A stretch of DNA of 62,173 nt, taken from the NCBI GenBank assembly GCA_016937695.1, contig JAFGWC010000156.1:1-62173 (forward strand), given 5' to 3'. The stretch's first letter is position 1; the number at the start of each line of letters is the position of its first letter. The position numbers were made by a program, and so were the translations under genes. Shown in pieces: positions 33,232-42,552 of the stretch. This DNA comes from Bacteroidales bacterium (lineage in GTDB: Bacteria > Bacteroidota > Bacteroidia > Bacteroidales > NBLH01). Below the pieces are notes generated by a model. It ran no database searches and was not told the origin of the DNA. It saw nothing but the letters and a program-made list of their open reading frames with translations.

Positions 33232-34944
33232 CTAATAACTAATTTCGTCAATTATTTGTTTTGTTACATTTAAAAATTCTACTTCTGCCAGTTTGATTGT
33301 TACCGGATTTTTTAAATTCCATTTTGCAATTACTTTTTCAATAAAATTTTCCCTAACAACAATTAATAAATGATTTTTGTTAAATTTTAATAGCTCGTCT
33401 AAGCTTTTTGCCCAGCCTTTCTCCGAAAGTTCAAAATTCCCTACTTCATCTATTATAAGAAGCTGATTTTCTATGTTATTATCAGGACTTAAACTTTCAA
33501 CACCAAGTTCAATAGCTTTTGGAAATAGGCAAAAAGCACCTATTTTTTGATGATTACCAATGATGTTCTTTCTTAAAAACGGTTCCGATTTATTGGTATT
33601 GATATCTACCAAATCGTAACCCACCCGTTTGTGGTTCTCAATAATTTTTTGCGAATAAATTCCACCGATTTTTATATTTTTTACTTTCAGATTTTCAATT
33701 AAGTTCTTAACAAAAGTTGTTTTACCACTATCAATTTTACCTGTAATCAGTATTGTTTTTTGAACAAAGTTTTGTTCTTTTTTTAGTTCTAAAAATCGGT
33801 GTTCTGAGTAGGCAATTAATTGAGAAACTACCGAAACCGGATTTTTGATAATTGTTTTAAAATCTGGAATATTGGCAATAACTAAAGGTAAACTTTCTAC
33901 TGAAAGTTCCAATGCCAAAGGTAATTGCTTGAATCGTGTTTTATTAAAAAAATTTCTGATTTTGGGGTTATATAATTCTGTTCCCAAAACCGAAAATCCT
34001 AAGATTAAAACTGTTGCTCTAAAATTCATTTCCAGTCCGATTAAAACAGCATCTAATATTGGTTTTGATTGTAATTTTGTGAACACAAATGCTGTAAGCA
34101 TAGTAATTACAACAAAATAAATCCAAAACCTAGGCTTTGATAATTGGCGTAATGCACGTTTATACCTAAAAATCCAAATAGATACAATAACAAATACTGA
34201 AATGCTCCAAATTTTCCAATCAGACAAGCTTATTAGAATTATTGATGTTATAATAAATAAAATGTTGGATATAAGCCAAAGTATTGAATAGTTAAAACCG
34301 TTTTTTGAATTCGATGAGTTTAAAAAACGTTGATTGTTATACTGCTGTGGCTTGTATTCAAGCGGTTGCAAAATAAGTTTTTTACCGGTTTTTATTCCGA
34401 TTATGGCTGAAATTAGGCCTATTAAAACATAACCCGAAAACAAAATTAAAATCGGTATCCAAAGTGTATTAAGTTGTATATTAAGCTGTTTTTCTGTAAA
34501 TTTCATTAAGCTTTTATACAATTCAACAATATTAAATCCATAAAAAATTAAATAATTAATAATTTTCTGAATAAAACTCCAAGAAACGGCTAAAATAGAA
34601 CCAATGATAAAGCCCAGATAATTCTTGCCCAATGTTTTTACAGAAATTTCAAGCAATAGGCTTTCTGTAAAAATGGCAATCATAGGTCCAAAAATCACTG
34701 CACTTGGCGACATAGTTTTCATTAAAGCACAAATTAAACCTGCTCGCCAAAAAATCCCTTTGTCTTTCCAAACATGACTAGCCGAAATTAAAATAATTAC
34801 ACCTATTGAAGTTAGTATACTTCCGGAAAAAGGAACTTTTAAATTATGCAAAAAACTTCCGAGTACAATTTCAGAAGAAGCCCAAACTGTTCCTATTATT
34901 GCTGATTTTAACCAAGTTTCGCTTAATTCGGTTTTATTACTCAT
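33232..34944 (-). CDS. fused S-like/T-like membrane protein with THEP1-type P-loop NTPase
   Basis: 570 residues from the ATG at 34944. Residues about 1-200 form six hydrophobic segments (WLKSAIIGTVWASSEIVLGS; FSGSILTSIGVIILI; AVIFGPMIAIFTESLLLEI), like an ECF-type S-component. Residues about 225-375 resemble a CbiQ-type T-component (SVLGTELYNPKIRNFF, then LPLALELSVESLPL). Residues about 395-570 are a THEP1/NTPase_1-type nucleoside-triphosphatase: Walker A ITGKIDSGKTTF, then KIGGIYSQKI, Walker B LLIIDEVGNFELS and a late LIVVRENF. This order in one chain differs from ECF transporters, which use ABC ATPases. The start overlaps the DUF364 stop by eight bases. Probably a metal or cofactor uptake device; substrate unknown. 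Confidence 0.7.
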   Translation of the reverse strand: MSNKTELSETWLKSAIIGTVWASSEIVLGSFLHNLKVPFSGSILTSIGVIILISASHVWKDKGIFWRAGLICALMKTMSPSAVIFGPMIAIFTESLLLEISVKTLGKNYLGFIIGSILAVSWSFIQKIINYLIFYGFNIVELYKSLMKFTEKQLNIQLNTLWIPILILFSGYVLIGLISAIIGIKTGKKLILQPLEYKPQQYNNQRFLNSSNSKNGFNYSILWLISNILFIITSIILISLSDWKIWSISVFVIVSIWIFRYKRALRQLSKPRFWIYFVVITMLTAFVFTKLQSKPILDAVLIGLEMNFRATVLILGFSVLGTELYNPKIRNFFNKTRFKQLPLALELSVESLPLVIANIPDFKTIIKNPVSVVSQLIAYSEHRFLELKKEQNFVQKTILITGKIDSGKTTFVKNLIENLKVKNIKIGGIYSQKIIENHKRVGYDLVDINTNKSEPFLRKNIIGNHQKIGAFCLFPKAIELGVESLSPDNNIENQLLIIDEVGNFELSEKGWAKSLDELLKFNKNHLLIVVRENFIEKVIAKWNLKNPVTIKLAEVEFLNVTKQIIDEISY

Positions 34945-35746
34945 ATACGATACATATTTTTTCGGCACAATATTTATACAAATGATAACCTGCGCCGGCT
35001 TGACTAACAACTTTTAACATCAATTCCGGATTTGTTGCTTTTACAGCACCAATTATATTTACATTATTAGAAAATAAAACATCAGGAATAAAGCTGCTTG
35101 ATGGACCAGTTACAATTATTTGTGTTTTAGGTTTTATTGATTTTAATAAATTTTCAAAAGTATTATTTACCAGCGTGAGTCCGGTAATAATTACAATATC
35201 TGAAATTGGTAAAACTGTTTTATAATCTTTAGCAGGAACAAAAAACTTTTTGTCGTCTCCAATGAGTGCGTTCTCATTAAATTCCAACACAAACAATTTG
35301 TTGTCGGTTTTAGAAATTCTATCTATATACGATTGAAATGCACCTACCATGGTAATTGTTTTTCTTGAATGTAAGTCTATTAAATCTATCGGATCGCTAT
35401 TTTCTAAGATTTTATAATCTGAATTTTCTAAAAGTTTTGAAGAAATGGCATTTAGAACGGCAATTTTCAGGCTTTGAATAATGGAATTTTTATTTGGAAA
35501 CTCGATTAATTCCAAAACACTTTTCCCTGTGATATTCAATGGACTAAAATCACCAAAATCACGATTGGATTTTTTGCAATGTACATCGGATTCTTCAGGC
35601 ATAGCTACGCTTGAAACACCAACTGTTCCGTCTGAAAGTTGTATGGCTGTCATAAAAAGTCCAATTCTGACATCAGAAATGGATAAGGTTTCAATGTAGT
35701 CTTTATATTTGTTTTTCAACAAATTAATAGTCTCTTGTAAAATCAT
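34937..35746 (-). CDS. DUF4213/DUF364 putative metal-chelation protein
   Basis: 269 residues. The N-terminal part (about 1-95) matches DUF4213 (VRIGLFMTAIQLSDGTVGVSSVAMPE). The rest matches DUF364 with a Rossmann-like start (KTITMVGAFQSYIDRI) and the segments FVLEFNENALIGDDKKFFVPAKDY, DIVIITGLTLVNNTFENLL and ATNPELMLKVVSQAGAGYHLYKYC. These proteins are described as heavy-metal-chelation domains and are often found beside metal transporters. No signal peptide, so it acts in the cytoplasm. It is the first gene of a coupled pair with the fused membrane NTPase. Confidence 0.85.
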   Translation of the reverse strand: MILQETINLLKNKYKDYIETLSISDVRIGLFMTAIQLSDGTVGVSSVAMPEESDVHCKKSNRDFGDFSPLNITGKSVLELIEFPNKNSIIQSLKIAVLNAISSKLLENSDYKILENSDPIDLIDLHSRKTITMVGAFQSYIDRISKTDNKLFVLEFNENALIGDDKKFFVPAKDYKTVLPISDIVIITGLTLVNNTFENLLKSIKPKTQIIVTGPSSSFIPDVLFSNNVNIIGAVKATNPELMLKVVSQAGAGYHLYKYCAEKICIVYE

Positions 35747-36145
35747 ATTTCTTTTGATTCTGATAATTTATTTTATACTTTAATTTATTCTTGATGCCAG
35801 AGACTCTGTTTACAAAATCACTGTTTTGTTTTTGGTTTCTTTATTTACGATATATTCTGCTAGTGCTTTTTTATTTTAAAACGGGTACAAAAATAGATAA
35901 TATTTTTAATTACGCAGGAATATTAAATATTTTCAATAAGTTATAATAATATTATTGTTTCACGCTGCAGAGAGGAATGATACTTTACTGCTTATTAAAA
36001 AAAAATCATTCAAAATATTATCATTCAAAAAAGGCTTAACAGATTTTTAGAACCTGTTAAGCCTTTTAAATATTATGCCATCGTCAATTGACATGGCAGC
36101 GTTTAATATAATAATGATAGTAAAACCTATAAATAATTTATTTTA
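35747..36145. other. intergenic region with a repeat-family terminator and a small palindrome
   Basis: 399 bases without a gene. A terminator (36027-36065) belongs to the C25 peptidase gene. A second short inverted repeat, TGCCAT...ATGGCA around GTCAATTGAC, lies at 36076-36097. The part upstream of the DUF364 gene (35750-35950) was searched for a riboswitch-like fold or a complete promoter, and none was convincing. Confidence 0.55.
36027..36065 (-). terminator. terminator of the C25 peptidase gene (palindrome family copy 3)
   Basis: Perfect 12-bp stem AAGGCTTAACAG / CTGTTAAGCCTT with an 11-base loop; the reverse-strand product ends in U. It lies about 80 bases past the stop at 36146. Confidence 0.8.
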
Positions 36146-39100
36146 TTATTCAATTATAATTTTAGATTTATAAGCTTTACCATTATTGCTAAATTCAATA
36201 AAGTATATACCTTTTGATTTATCAGATAAATTTATTTCATTTGTTTTAGAGAATATTACTTTATCTAAAACTGTTTTACCTGTTATATCTTTTATTGTAA
36301 CTTTTGCATTTGTTATTTTACCATCAAAAACAAGTTTAAAAACACCGTTTGAAGGATTTGGATATACATTAAAGCAATCAGTTTCAACTTCAACAACATC
36401 TTTAACATCAGTAGTAGAAGCTTCGGTAATATTTAATGTATAATCTTCAACTTCGCCGTAAGATGTTTCGCCGCAAGATCTTCCGCAATCATCATCATTA
36501 TATTTTATTCTAATTCTCATTCTGTGCTCTCCAAGTGTTGCATTTGACGGTATAGTTAAGTTAAAAATTCCGTTTGCATTGCCTGAATAACTACAAATAA
36601 CATCTTCATCAAAATCATCAAAACTATAATTATCATTAAAATCAACCCAAATACCTAAATCATCGCCTGTATATGCATTTCCGTTTGTAATAGTGATAGC
36701 ATAAGTTTTGCCTGCAGCTAAATCTGTTGATAAATCAGTATGGTTTTCGTAGCCATTATCGCCTGTTCCTGAAGTTGAAATATCGCCTATAGAAACACCG
36801 CCAATAAATTCATCGCCGCCGCCTGATGCTGCACAATATCCTGTAGTAGATGCATTTCCTGTTGCCGGCGAAACGGTATTATAGCACATTTCGGCATCAT
36901 TGTATTTATAAATTGCAAAATAATAATCAGTACCTTCGTTTAAATTAGTAATTGTAATGCTTTGATTTGTTCCACTGTAAACTGCAATACAGTTAGAACC
37001 GATGTTTTCGCCAAGGGTAAAATTAGCATTTGCAGAATATGTATCTCCGCTATTTGGACTATAATCAACAGCACTACCTTGTTTAGCTAAAACTAAAACA
37101 TATTCGCCATCGCTTGTCCAATTAATTGAAACATCATTATCGTTAATATCTGATGCCGAAAATTCAGTTGCTTGTGTAGTAGGTGAAATACAATCAGTAT
37201 CAAAATTTATTTCGTTAGAATATGCAATGCCATTTGCATTAATAGCATAAGCTCTGTAATAATACGAAGAGCTTGAGTTTAATCCTGTAATATCTTCAGA
37301 ATAAGTACCTGATGTAATTGTTGGCGATGTTTGTACTTGAATTACTCCGCTGCCGCCAATTGCAGGTGCTTGTGTTGTAGCATATACAAAGCCGCTTTCT
37401 GTAACAGCAGCACCATTATCGCTTAAAATTTCTGCATTAAAAGTTGCCGAAGTTGCAGTAATCTGTTCAGCAATATAGCTTTCAACTATTGGCGAATAAT
37501 TACAAGAGCCTGTTTGAGAAAGTTCTACAACATAAGGCTTGCAATTATGCTTAGATACAGTTAAAATTATATTTTCATTTGATGATAAAGAATAGTTTAA
37601 ACTGCCGTTTCCTGAGCCATCTAAAACAGCCTCTGCAATTAATTTGTTGTTTTGAACAAGAGTTGCAGTAGCATAGGGCATTGAGCTTATAATTGCAAAT
37701 GCAGAAGCAGAACAATCAATATTAGCAGAATGGCTAGCTGTAATTACATTATCATTTGGATTTGAGGTGTAAATTTTCATTGCAGGATCGCCAAAGTAAT
37801 GAAATAACTCGTGAGTGTATTTGTTATCACCAATGTTTTGTATCATAGCATTAAGCCCCTGATTAACAATATCTCCCATTGTATAAATATTATTACCTGC
37901 ACCAATTGTGTAATTAGTACCTGTTCCATAATTGCCAAACACAGGAAAAAGTCCAGGGTCAGACCAAATAGCATCTATCATCCCTTCAGAAAGGGCATCG
38001 TTATATCCGCTATAACTATAATAAGCAGCAGCAATAACACCAACAGCACCTTTGTTTTCCATTCGTAAAAACTTCTCGGCAAAACAATTGCTTAATTGAA
38101 ACTCGCCTGTGTGGCAGTTCATACTAAAAACAACAGGTAAATTAGAGCCATTGCTCAAACTTTCCATTGATGTTGTTGTAAAATAAGGATGTGCCCAACC
38201 GCTACCGCCAACATAACCATGATCTCTATGAAATACCATAAATTTACCTTCGTTAATTTCATTAGTGATATCAGTTGCACCGCCACTCCAATTAAAACCA
38301 GGGCTTCTTAATTCTTCGGGCAATAATTGGCCGTTTGAAAAACCTGTGTTATTATATTTTAAAATTGAAACATCGGCAGTTCCGCTACCTGTTTCTCTGT
38401 AATACACCCTTGTAGAAGTGTAATTATTTGGTGCAGCTTGTAAATAATCTCTTATATCTTCACTGGTATGGCAAAATCTTCTATCAGCATATCCGTCGTT
38501 ATTATCAGTATCTTGCCACTGCGCACAACTTAGCATATTTGTATAGTAAGAAGCATCAGTAGGAGGGTTTTTTTCATAATTTATAATTTTATTAATAACC
38601 ACAGTAGCTTCCGCAGATGAAGAAACAGAAATTCTACCGTGAGCCATATCAGGATAGTAATCGTCTTGGCTATCTATACAAGCATAATAAAGGTCAGTAG
38701 CAAAATCATCGCCGGCATCAGGGTCTTGATGCATTTCACCCGGAACAGCGTAACTACCAGTATGATCACCAATTATCAAAAAATAGTCGGGCTTTGTTGT
38801 CCATACATCATATCTGTCGTGTATTTCTTTTTTTACATCAAAAGAAGTCCAAGTGCTTTTAGAAACAACCTCTACCGTATAGCCTAGTTGTCTTTTCCAA
38901 TTAGCCAGAGCTTCGGCTTGAGCTAAATATTCAGAATGTGTAATAATGATATAATTTTTGGCATCAGTACTTAAACTTTTATACTCGTTTAATATTGAGC
39001 TGCTAGGGATACTTTCTGAATTTATAACACCACGTTTTAGTAATTGTATAAATCTGGTAGAATTTTCTTTTGTAATATAATCAAATGAAGATTCGCCGCC

Positions 39101-39733
39101 TACAAAATCAACTTTATACTTAATGTTTGTGTAAACTCTAACTACACCTGTAACCGGATTAAATTGTACAGGTCTTAATTGTACATTTGCTAATGGCGTT
39201 CCTCTTTTTACACCAACACTGGTAATTTGAACAATATCTTTAGGAAAAAAAGCATTGTTTGAATATATTTTTTGATCTTTTTTAAACTTAGGTGGTTTAG
39301 CTCCTTCAGTATCACGTGCAGGCTCAAGTGCCGGATGTATCATGAAGCCGCTATATTCTTTATAATCGGCAGAAATAATTACAATTTTGCCTTTAGAGCC
39401 TTTAGGCATTGCAATTATTTCATTTTTAGCAGGTAGGGCAGGTGCACCTATTTGTGTCATCTTTGAAAGTCCTGTAATATTCAAGAAATTATAAATATAA
39501 CCATCAACTTTTTTTTCTGCGATATAAGCGCCGTCAAAAGAGTAACTTAACTCAACACCGTTTGCATAATAATTATTAAAATCTCTTGTAGGTAAAATCT
39601 CTTTTTCGACTAAGGATTTTTTTTCACCGGAGTTAAATTTTAAATATTTATTCTGCGAGAATATATTTACAGAATAAAACAATAAAAGCATAATAAATAT
39701 ACTTTTTAAAGAAAACAATCTTTTAAAGTTCAT
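36146..39733 (-). CDS. gingipain-family (C25) cysteine peptidase with T9SS sorting domain
   Basis: 1195 residues. Signal peptide ends near residue 26 (VNIFSQ). A propeptide runs to about 250. The C25 domain (about 255-655) has the catalytic His505 (HRDHG) and Cys540 (SMNCHTG), plus an AHGRISV segment near 364. Fibronectin-type modules follow at about 750-850 and 855-965. A GEVED domain (about 970-1103) ends in SYGEVEDYTLNI. The last 75 residues are a type A T9SS sorting domain (YPNPSNGVFKLVF, then LSDKSKGIYFIEF). It should be secreted by T9SS and held at the surface as a large protease. No other T9SS machinery gene is nearby. Confidence 0.93.
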   Translation of the reverse strand: MNFKRLFSLKSIFIMLLLFYSVNIFSQNKYLKFNSGEKKSLVEKEILPTRDFNNYYANGVELSYSFDGAYIAEKKVDGYIYNFLNITGLSKMTQIGAPALPAKNEIIAMPKGSKGKIVIISADYKEYSGFMIHPALEPARDTEGAKPPKFKKDQKIYSNNAFFPKDIVQITSVGVKRGTPLANVQLRPVQFNPVTGVVRVYTNIKYKVDFVGGESSFDYITKENSTRFIQLLKRGVINSESIPSSSILNEYKSLSTDAKNYIIITHSEYLAQAEALANWKRQLGYTVEVVSKSTWTSFDVKKEIHDRYDVWTTKPDYFLIIGDHTGSYAVPGEMHQDPDAGDDFATDLYYACIDSQDDYYPDMAHGRISVSSSAEATVVINKIINYEKNPPTDASYYTNMLSCAQWQDTDNNDGYADRRFCHTSEDIRDYLQAAPNNYTSTRVYYRETGSGTADVSILKYNNTGFSNGQLLPEELRSPGFNWSGGATDITNEINEGKFMVFHRDHGYVGGSGWAHPYFTTTSMESLSNGSNLPVVFSMNCHTGEFQLSNCFAEKFLRMENKGAVGVIAAAYYSYSGYNDALSEGMIDAIWSDPGLFPVFGNYGTGTNYTIGAGNNIYTMGDIVNQGLNAMIQNIGDNKYTHELFHYFGDPAMKIYTSNPNDNVITASHSANIDCSASAFAIISSMPYATATLVQNNKLIAEAVLDGSGNGSLNYSLSSNENIILTVSKHNCKPYVVELSQTGSCNYSPIVESYIAEQITATSATFNAEILSDNGAAVTESGFVYATTQAPAIGGSGVIQVQTSPTITSGTYSEDITGLNSSSSYYYRAYAINANGIAYSNEINFDTDCISPTTQATEFSASDINDNDVSINWTSDGEYVLVLAKQGSAVDYSPNSGDTYSANANFTLGENIGSNCIAVYSGTNQSITITNLNEGTDYYFAIYKYNDAEMCYNTVSPATGNASTTGYCAASGGGDEFIGGVSIGDISTSGTGDNGYENHTDLSTDLAAGKTYAITITNGNAYTGDDLGIWVDFNDNYSFDDFDEDVICSYSGNANGIFNLTIPSNATLGEHRMRIRIKYNDDDCGRSCGETSYGEVEDYTLNITEASTTDVKDVVEVETDCFNVYPNPSNGVFKLVFDGKITNAKVTIKDITGKTVLDKVIFSKTNEINLSDKSKGIYFIEFSNNGKAYKSKIIIE

Positions 39734-39752
39734 AATTTAAGTTTTAATATAT

Positions 39753-39785
39753 AAAAAAAAGTCTAAATATTAAGCTATTTAGACT
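39753..39785 (-). terminator. terminator of the methyltransferase gene
   Basis: Perfect 10-bp stem AGTCTAAATA / TATTTAGACT, 6-base loop, followed by eight U on the reverse strand. It begins about 40 bases past the methyltransferase stop and separates it from the C25 peptidase gene. Confidence 0.85.
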
Positions 39786-39826
39786 ATAATTGAGTTTTGA
39801 TGAGCTATAAAAAATGCAAATATAAA

Positions 39827-40792
39827 TTATTTTCTGATAATTAAATCAAGACTTTTATCATAAAAGCCATCGTGTAATCCATTGTATGCTAATTTCAAAA
39901 ACGATTTGTATTTTTTATCAAGTTTTGCATTTTTCAACCATTCGTATTTTTCAAATTGCACTTTACTGCTAACAACATTAAGTTTTTTAGCATCATTTAT
40001 GGATAAATCAAATTCATGAAAACTTAATCCGCGTCCTCTTCTTAAAAAATGCAATTTAGTTTTGTCATTATACTCTCTGTAAATTCCCGAAAATTCATTT
40101 CGTGGGCTAAATTTTGAGTATTTAAAAGCTAAATCATCAGGCAACCATTGAAAAAAAGGTAATCCTGAAGTATGTCCGTCGAAATACCATAATCTGTTTG
40201 GTGTTTCCAGCACAACCCACATTCCACCTTCGTTAAGCATATTCCATGTTGAAGCCATCGCATTTATTCTTTCTTCATGAGTCATGTGCTCTAATGTGGC
40301 AAAAAAGATAATCATATCAAATTTTTCATATTTAAATTTTTCGTGTGCATCAACAGCATTTAAAAAATAAAAATTCATATCTAAATTGTAAGCTTTTGCT
40401 CTGTCTTCTGCAACTTTTAAAGCGCCTTCGTCAAGGTCTATCCCATAAACTTTTGCGCCTTGTTCGGCCAATGCTATTGACGACGAACCTGTTCCGCAGC
40501 CAATTTCAAGAATTTTTTTTCCTTTTAAAGGCATAGAATTATTAAGCCAAGGAATTATTCTGCGTCTGTCGTTTTCTAATCTGTTAATTATATGGTCTTG
40601 TAAATCTACATTATAAGCTTCTTTAGTAAAGTTATTTTCCGAACGCCATCCAATATGAAAATTTTCCTTAATCGATTTTTCAATTAAATTCATTTTTTCT
40701 TTAGATAGATGAATGTGATTTTTTTTCAAATCATCAGGAATGGAGAAAAAATGGTTTTTAAGTTTATTTTTTAATTTAGTTTTTATGCTCAT
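39827..40792 (-). CDS. class I SAM-dependent methyltransferase
   Basis: 321 residues. The SAM-binding motif I is ILEIGCGTGSSSIALAEQGA, followed by acidic VYGIDLDEGAL and motif post-I FDMIIFFATLEHMTHEERI. The C-terminal third has a helical cap with no recognised domain. The setting, next to a hexapeptide acyltransferase gene 44 bases upstream, fits modification of a surface glycan or lipid. Substrate not deducible. A terminator follows. Confidence 0.88.
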   Translation of the reverse strand: MSIKTKLKNKLKNHFFSIPDDLKKNHIHLSKEKMNLIEKSIKENFHIGWRSENNFTKEAYNVDLQDHIINRLENDRRRIIPWLNNSMPLKGKKILEIGCGTGSSSIALAEQGAKVYGIDLDEGALKVAEDRAKAYNLDMNFYFLNAVDAHEKFKYEKFDMIIFFATLEHMTHEERINAMASTWNMLNEGGMWVVLETPNRLWYFDGHTSGLPFFQWLPDDLAFKYSKFSPRNEFSGIYREYNDKTKLHFLRRGRGLSFHEFDLSINDAKKLNVVSSKVQFEKYEWLKNAKLDKKYKSFLKLAYNGLHDGFYDKSLDLIIRK

Positions 40793-40835
40793 TTTATTTG
40801 TTTTAGGTTTATTAAGATCTAAAAAGCTTTATTGT

Positions 40836-41375
40836 TCAAATATTGAAATGCTTTAAAAGAGCAATTTTCCTTTTTCCTGGAGTCATCTGTTTTGTATCTA
40901 CTCTGTGCCTATTATTCAACATAAATTTTTCTGCAACACTAGTTTTCATAACAACTTTAGCCGGATTTCCCATCACAACAGAATCATCAGGAATTTTGCC
41001 TCTAACAACGCTTCCTGCACCAATTATACAATTAGAACCAATTTCTGAATTTGGTAATATTATACAATTCATTCCTATAAAAGTATTATCGCCAATTGTA
41101 ATTTTCCCGAATATTGTCAGATTTGGGTTTTCTTTTCTAAATAGCCAAACCGAGCCGTCGTGAGTAATAAAAATTGTTCCGTTTGAAACAACAACATGAT
41201 TTCCAATTTCAACTAAATAAGGCTCTGTAGAAAAGGCGAATGTAAAAATCAGACAATCATTCCCTATTTTAACACCTTGCTTTTTTAGGTAATTAATCCT
41301 ATATTGATTACTTCCGGATTTTAATCTTGCTCTTATTAATGGATTTTTGACTTTTTTATAAACACCTGCTATCAT
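40836..41375 (-). CDS. hexapeptide-repeat acyltransferase
   Basis: 179 residues, mostly left-handed beta-helix repeats of the [LIV]-G-x(4) type (IGNHVVVSNGTIFI; IGDNTFIGMNCIILPNSEIG; IGAGSVVRGKIPDDSVVMGNPAKVV). The VVMGNPAKV ending is typical of O-acetyltransferases of the WbbJ/Maa type, which act on surface sugars. A His in the expected active loop is visible (FITHDGS). Probably cotranscribed with the methyltransferase gene, 43 bases downstream. Confidence 0.85.
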   Translation of the reverse strand: MIAGVYKKVKNPLIRARLKSGSNQYRINYLKKQGVKIGNDCLIFTFAFSTEPYLVEIGNHVVVSNGTIFITHDGSVWLFRKENPNLTIFGKITIGDNTFIGMNCIILPNSEIGSNCIIGAGSVVRGKIPDDSVVMGNPAKVVMKTSVAEKFMLNNRHRVDTKQMTPGKRKIALLKHFNI

Positions 41376-41435
41376 TAATTCATATTAATTAAAAGATTTT
41401 CAAAATTTAATTTCATATTTATTAAAAGTTTTTGA

Positions 41436-42281
41436 TTAATATTTTCCCGTAATAGGTTTTTCATCACCTAAACCGCTTAAAACATCAACAATTCGTTGAC
41501 CGAAATAAGGAGCAATACTACCTGAGAATATTTTATTAGGATGAGAATCTGATAAACTTTCTGCAAAATCATCTTTTAAATAAATTCCGCCTTCAGTTTC
41601 CAGTTCGTAAAAATCCCACAAAAATATATTATCGCCTTTTTCATTCCATTCCGCTCTAACCCAATTAACGAATTCATTCATTCTTTTTGCCGATTCTTCA
41701 TTAGTTCCGCCTTTTACATGAGTTGCACCTGTCCAAACTAAAAATTTTGTTTCAGGAAATTCATGCATTTTTTCTTTTAATGCAATATACTGAAGTTTAT
41801 AATTTTCCACAGTTCTTTCTTCAGAATTTATATCAGCAGTATCTTTATTTTTAGAAATTGCACTTACCGGATAACAATGTTTCCAAATTATAAGCTCATA
41901 TTTTTTTGATAGTATTTCAAGAGTTGGCTCTTCCATAAATAGCTCATTACCACCATTTTTAACCCAGATATTGTAATAATCGAAAGGCATATTTTTCCAT
42001 CCGTATGGTTGTTTTTTGGGAAATGCCTTTTCTTCAACTTTAAAATCTGTCTTGTTTTTTTTATTGTATTTTTTAATCCATTTTAAAACATCACCTTCTT
42101 TAAAGAGTTTATATGAGTATTTTGAAACATTTCCTTTCCAAATATTACTTCCTGTGCTATGATGTAGAAATATTGCTCTTTTTTGTTTTTTCATATCATT
42201 TTCATTTTTAATGTGGTTACATGAAAAAAATAAGCTGATTAGCAAAATTAATGATAAAAGATAATTCATTATCATTTTCAT
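41436..42281 (-). CDS. lipoprotein of a divergent SGNH-hydrolase-like family
   Basis: 281 residues. Lipobox about SLFFSC. The mature protein shows FLHHSTGSNIW, a likely SGNH block I with nucleophile Ser, then LIIWKHCYPVS, FLVWTGATHVKGG and a block V-like DSHPN near residue 250. These points line up with the two larger proteins encoded next door on the other strand (FRRSHGSQI, VVMWAW, VFQTACG, DNSRLH). I infer all three are one family with a lipase/esterase fold. Its closest context is surface-polysaccharide genes. Precise substrate unknown. Confidence 0.65.
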   Translation of the reverse strand: MKMIMNYLLSLILLISLFFSCNHIKNENDMKKQKRAIFLHHSTGSNIWKGNVSKYSYKLFKEGDVLKWIKKYNKKNKTDFKVEEKAFPKKQPYGWKNMPFDYYNIWVKNGGNELFMEEPTLEILSKKYELIIWKHCYPVSAISKNKDTADINSEERTVENYKLQYIALKEKMHEFPETKFLVWTGATHVKGGTNEESAKRMNEFVNWVRAEWNEKGDNIFLWDFYELETEGGIYLKDDFAESLSDSHPNKIFSGSIAPYFGQRIVDVLSGLGDEKPITGKY

Positions 42282-42552
42282 AAAAATATATTTTTAAATT
42301 ATACTAAAATGTCAAATGTAAATTTTAATAAAAACTATATTACCAATTTTTGGTTAATCATGTCGATTTTTTGACTATTTATTATAAATAATATGATAAC
42401 AATATATTAAATTTATATCTATAATCAAATATTTCCTAAATATTAATTTTCAAAAAATTACTTTTACATTTTTAAATTAGTGATGCAACTTTATTTAGTA
42501 TAAAATTGTCATTAAAATTATTAAGCCAATTATTAACAAAACCTAAACTATA

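Noticed and set aside
35750-36000. Riboswitch upstream of the DUF364 gene
   Set aside because: I looked for metal- or cofactor-riboswitch-like conserved cores and long stems and found none; only AT-rich DNA.
36076-36097. Second terminator or operator near the C25 peptidase gene
   Set aside because: The TGCCAT...ATGGCA palindrome lacks a U-run and lies just after the stop codon region beside a better terminator; no role can be supported.
39817-39824. Promoter -7 element for the C25 peptidase gene
   Set aside because: TATATTTG is present on the reverse strand, but it lies before the methyltransferase terminator hairpin, so a transcript from it would be stopped before the peptidase gene.
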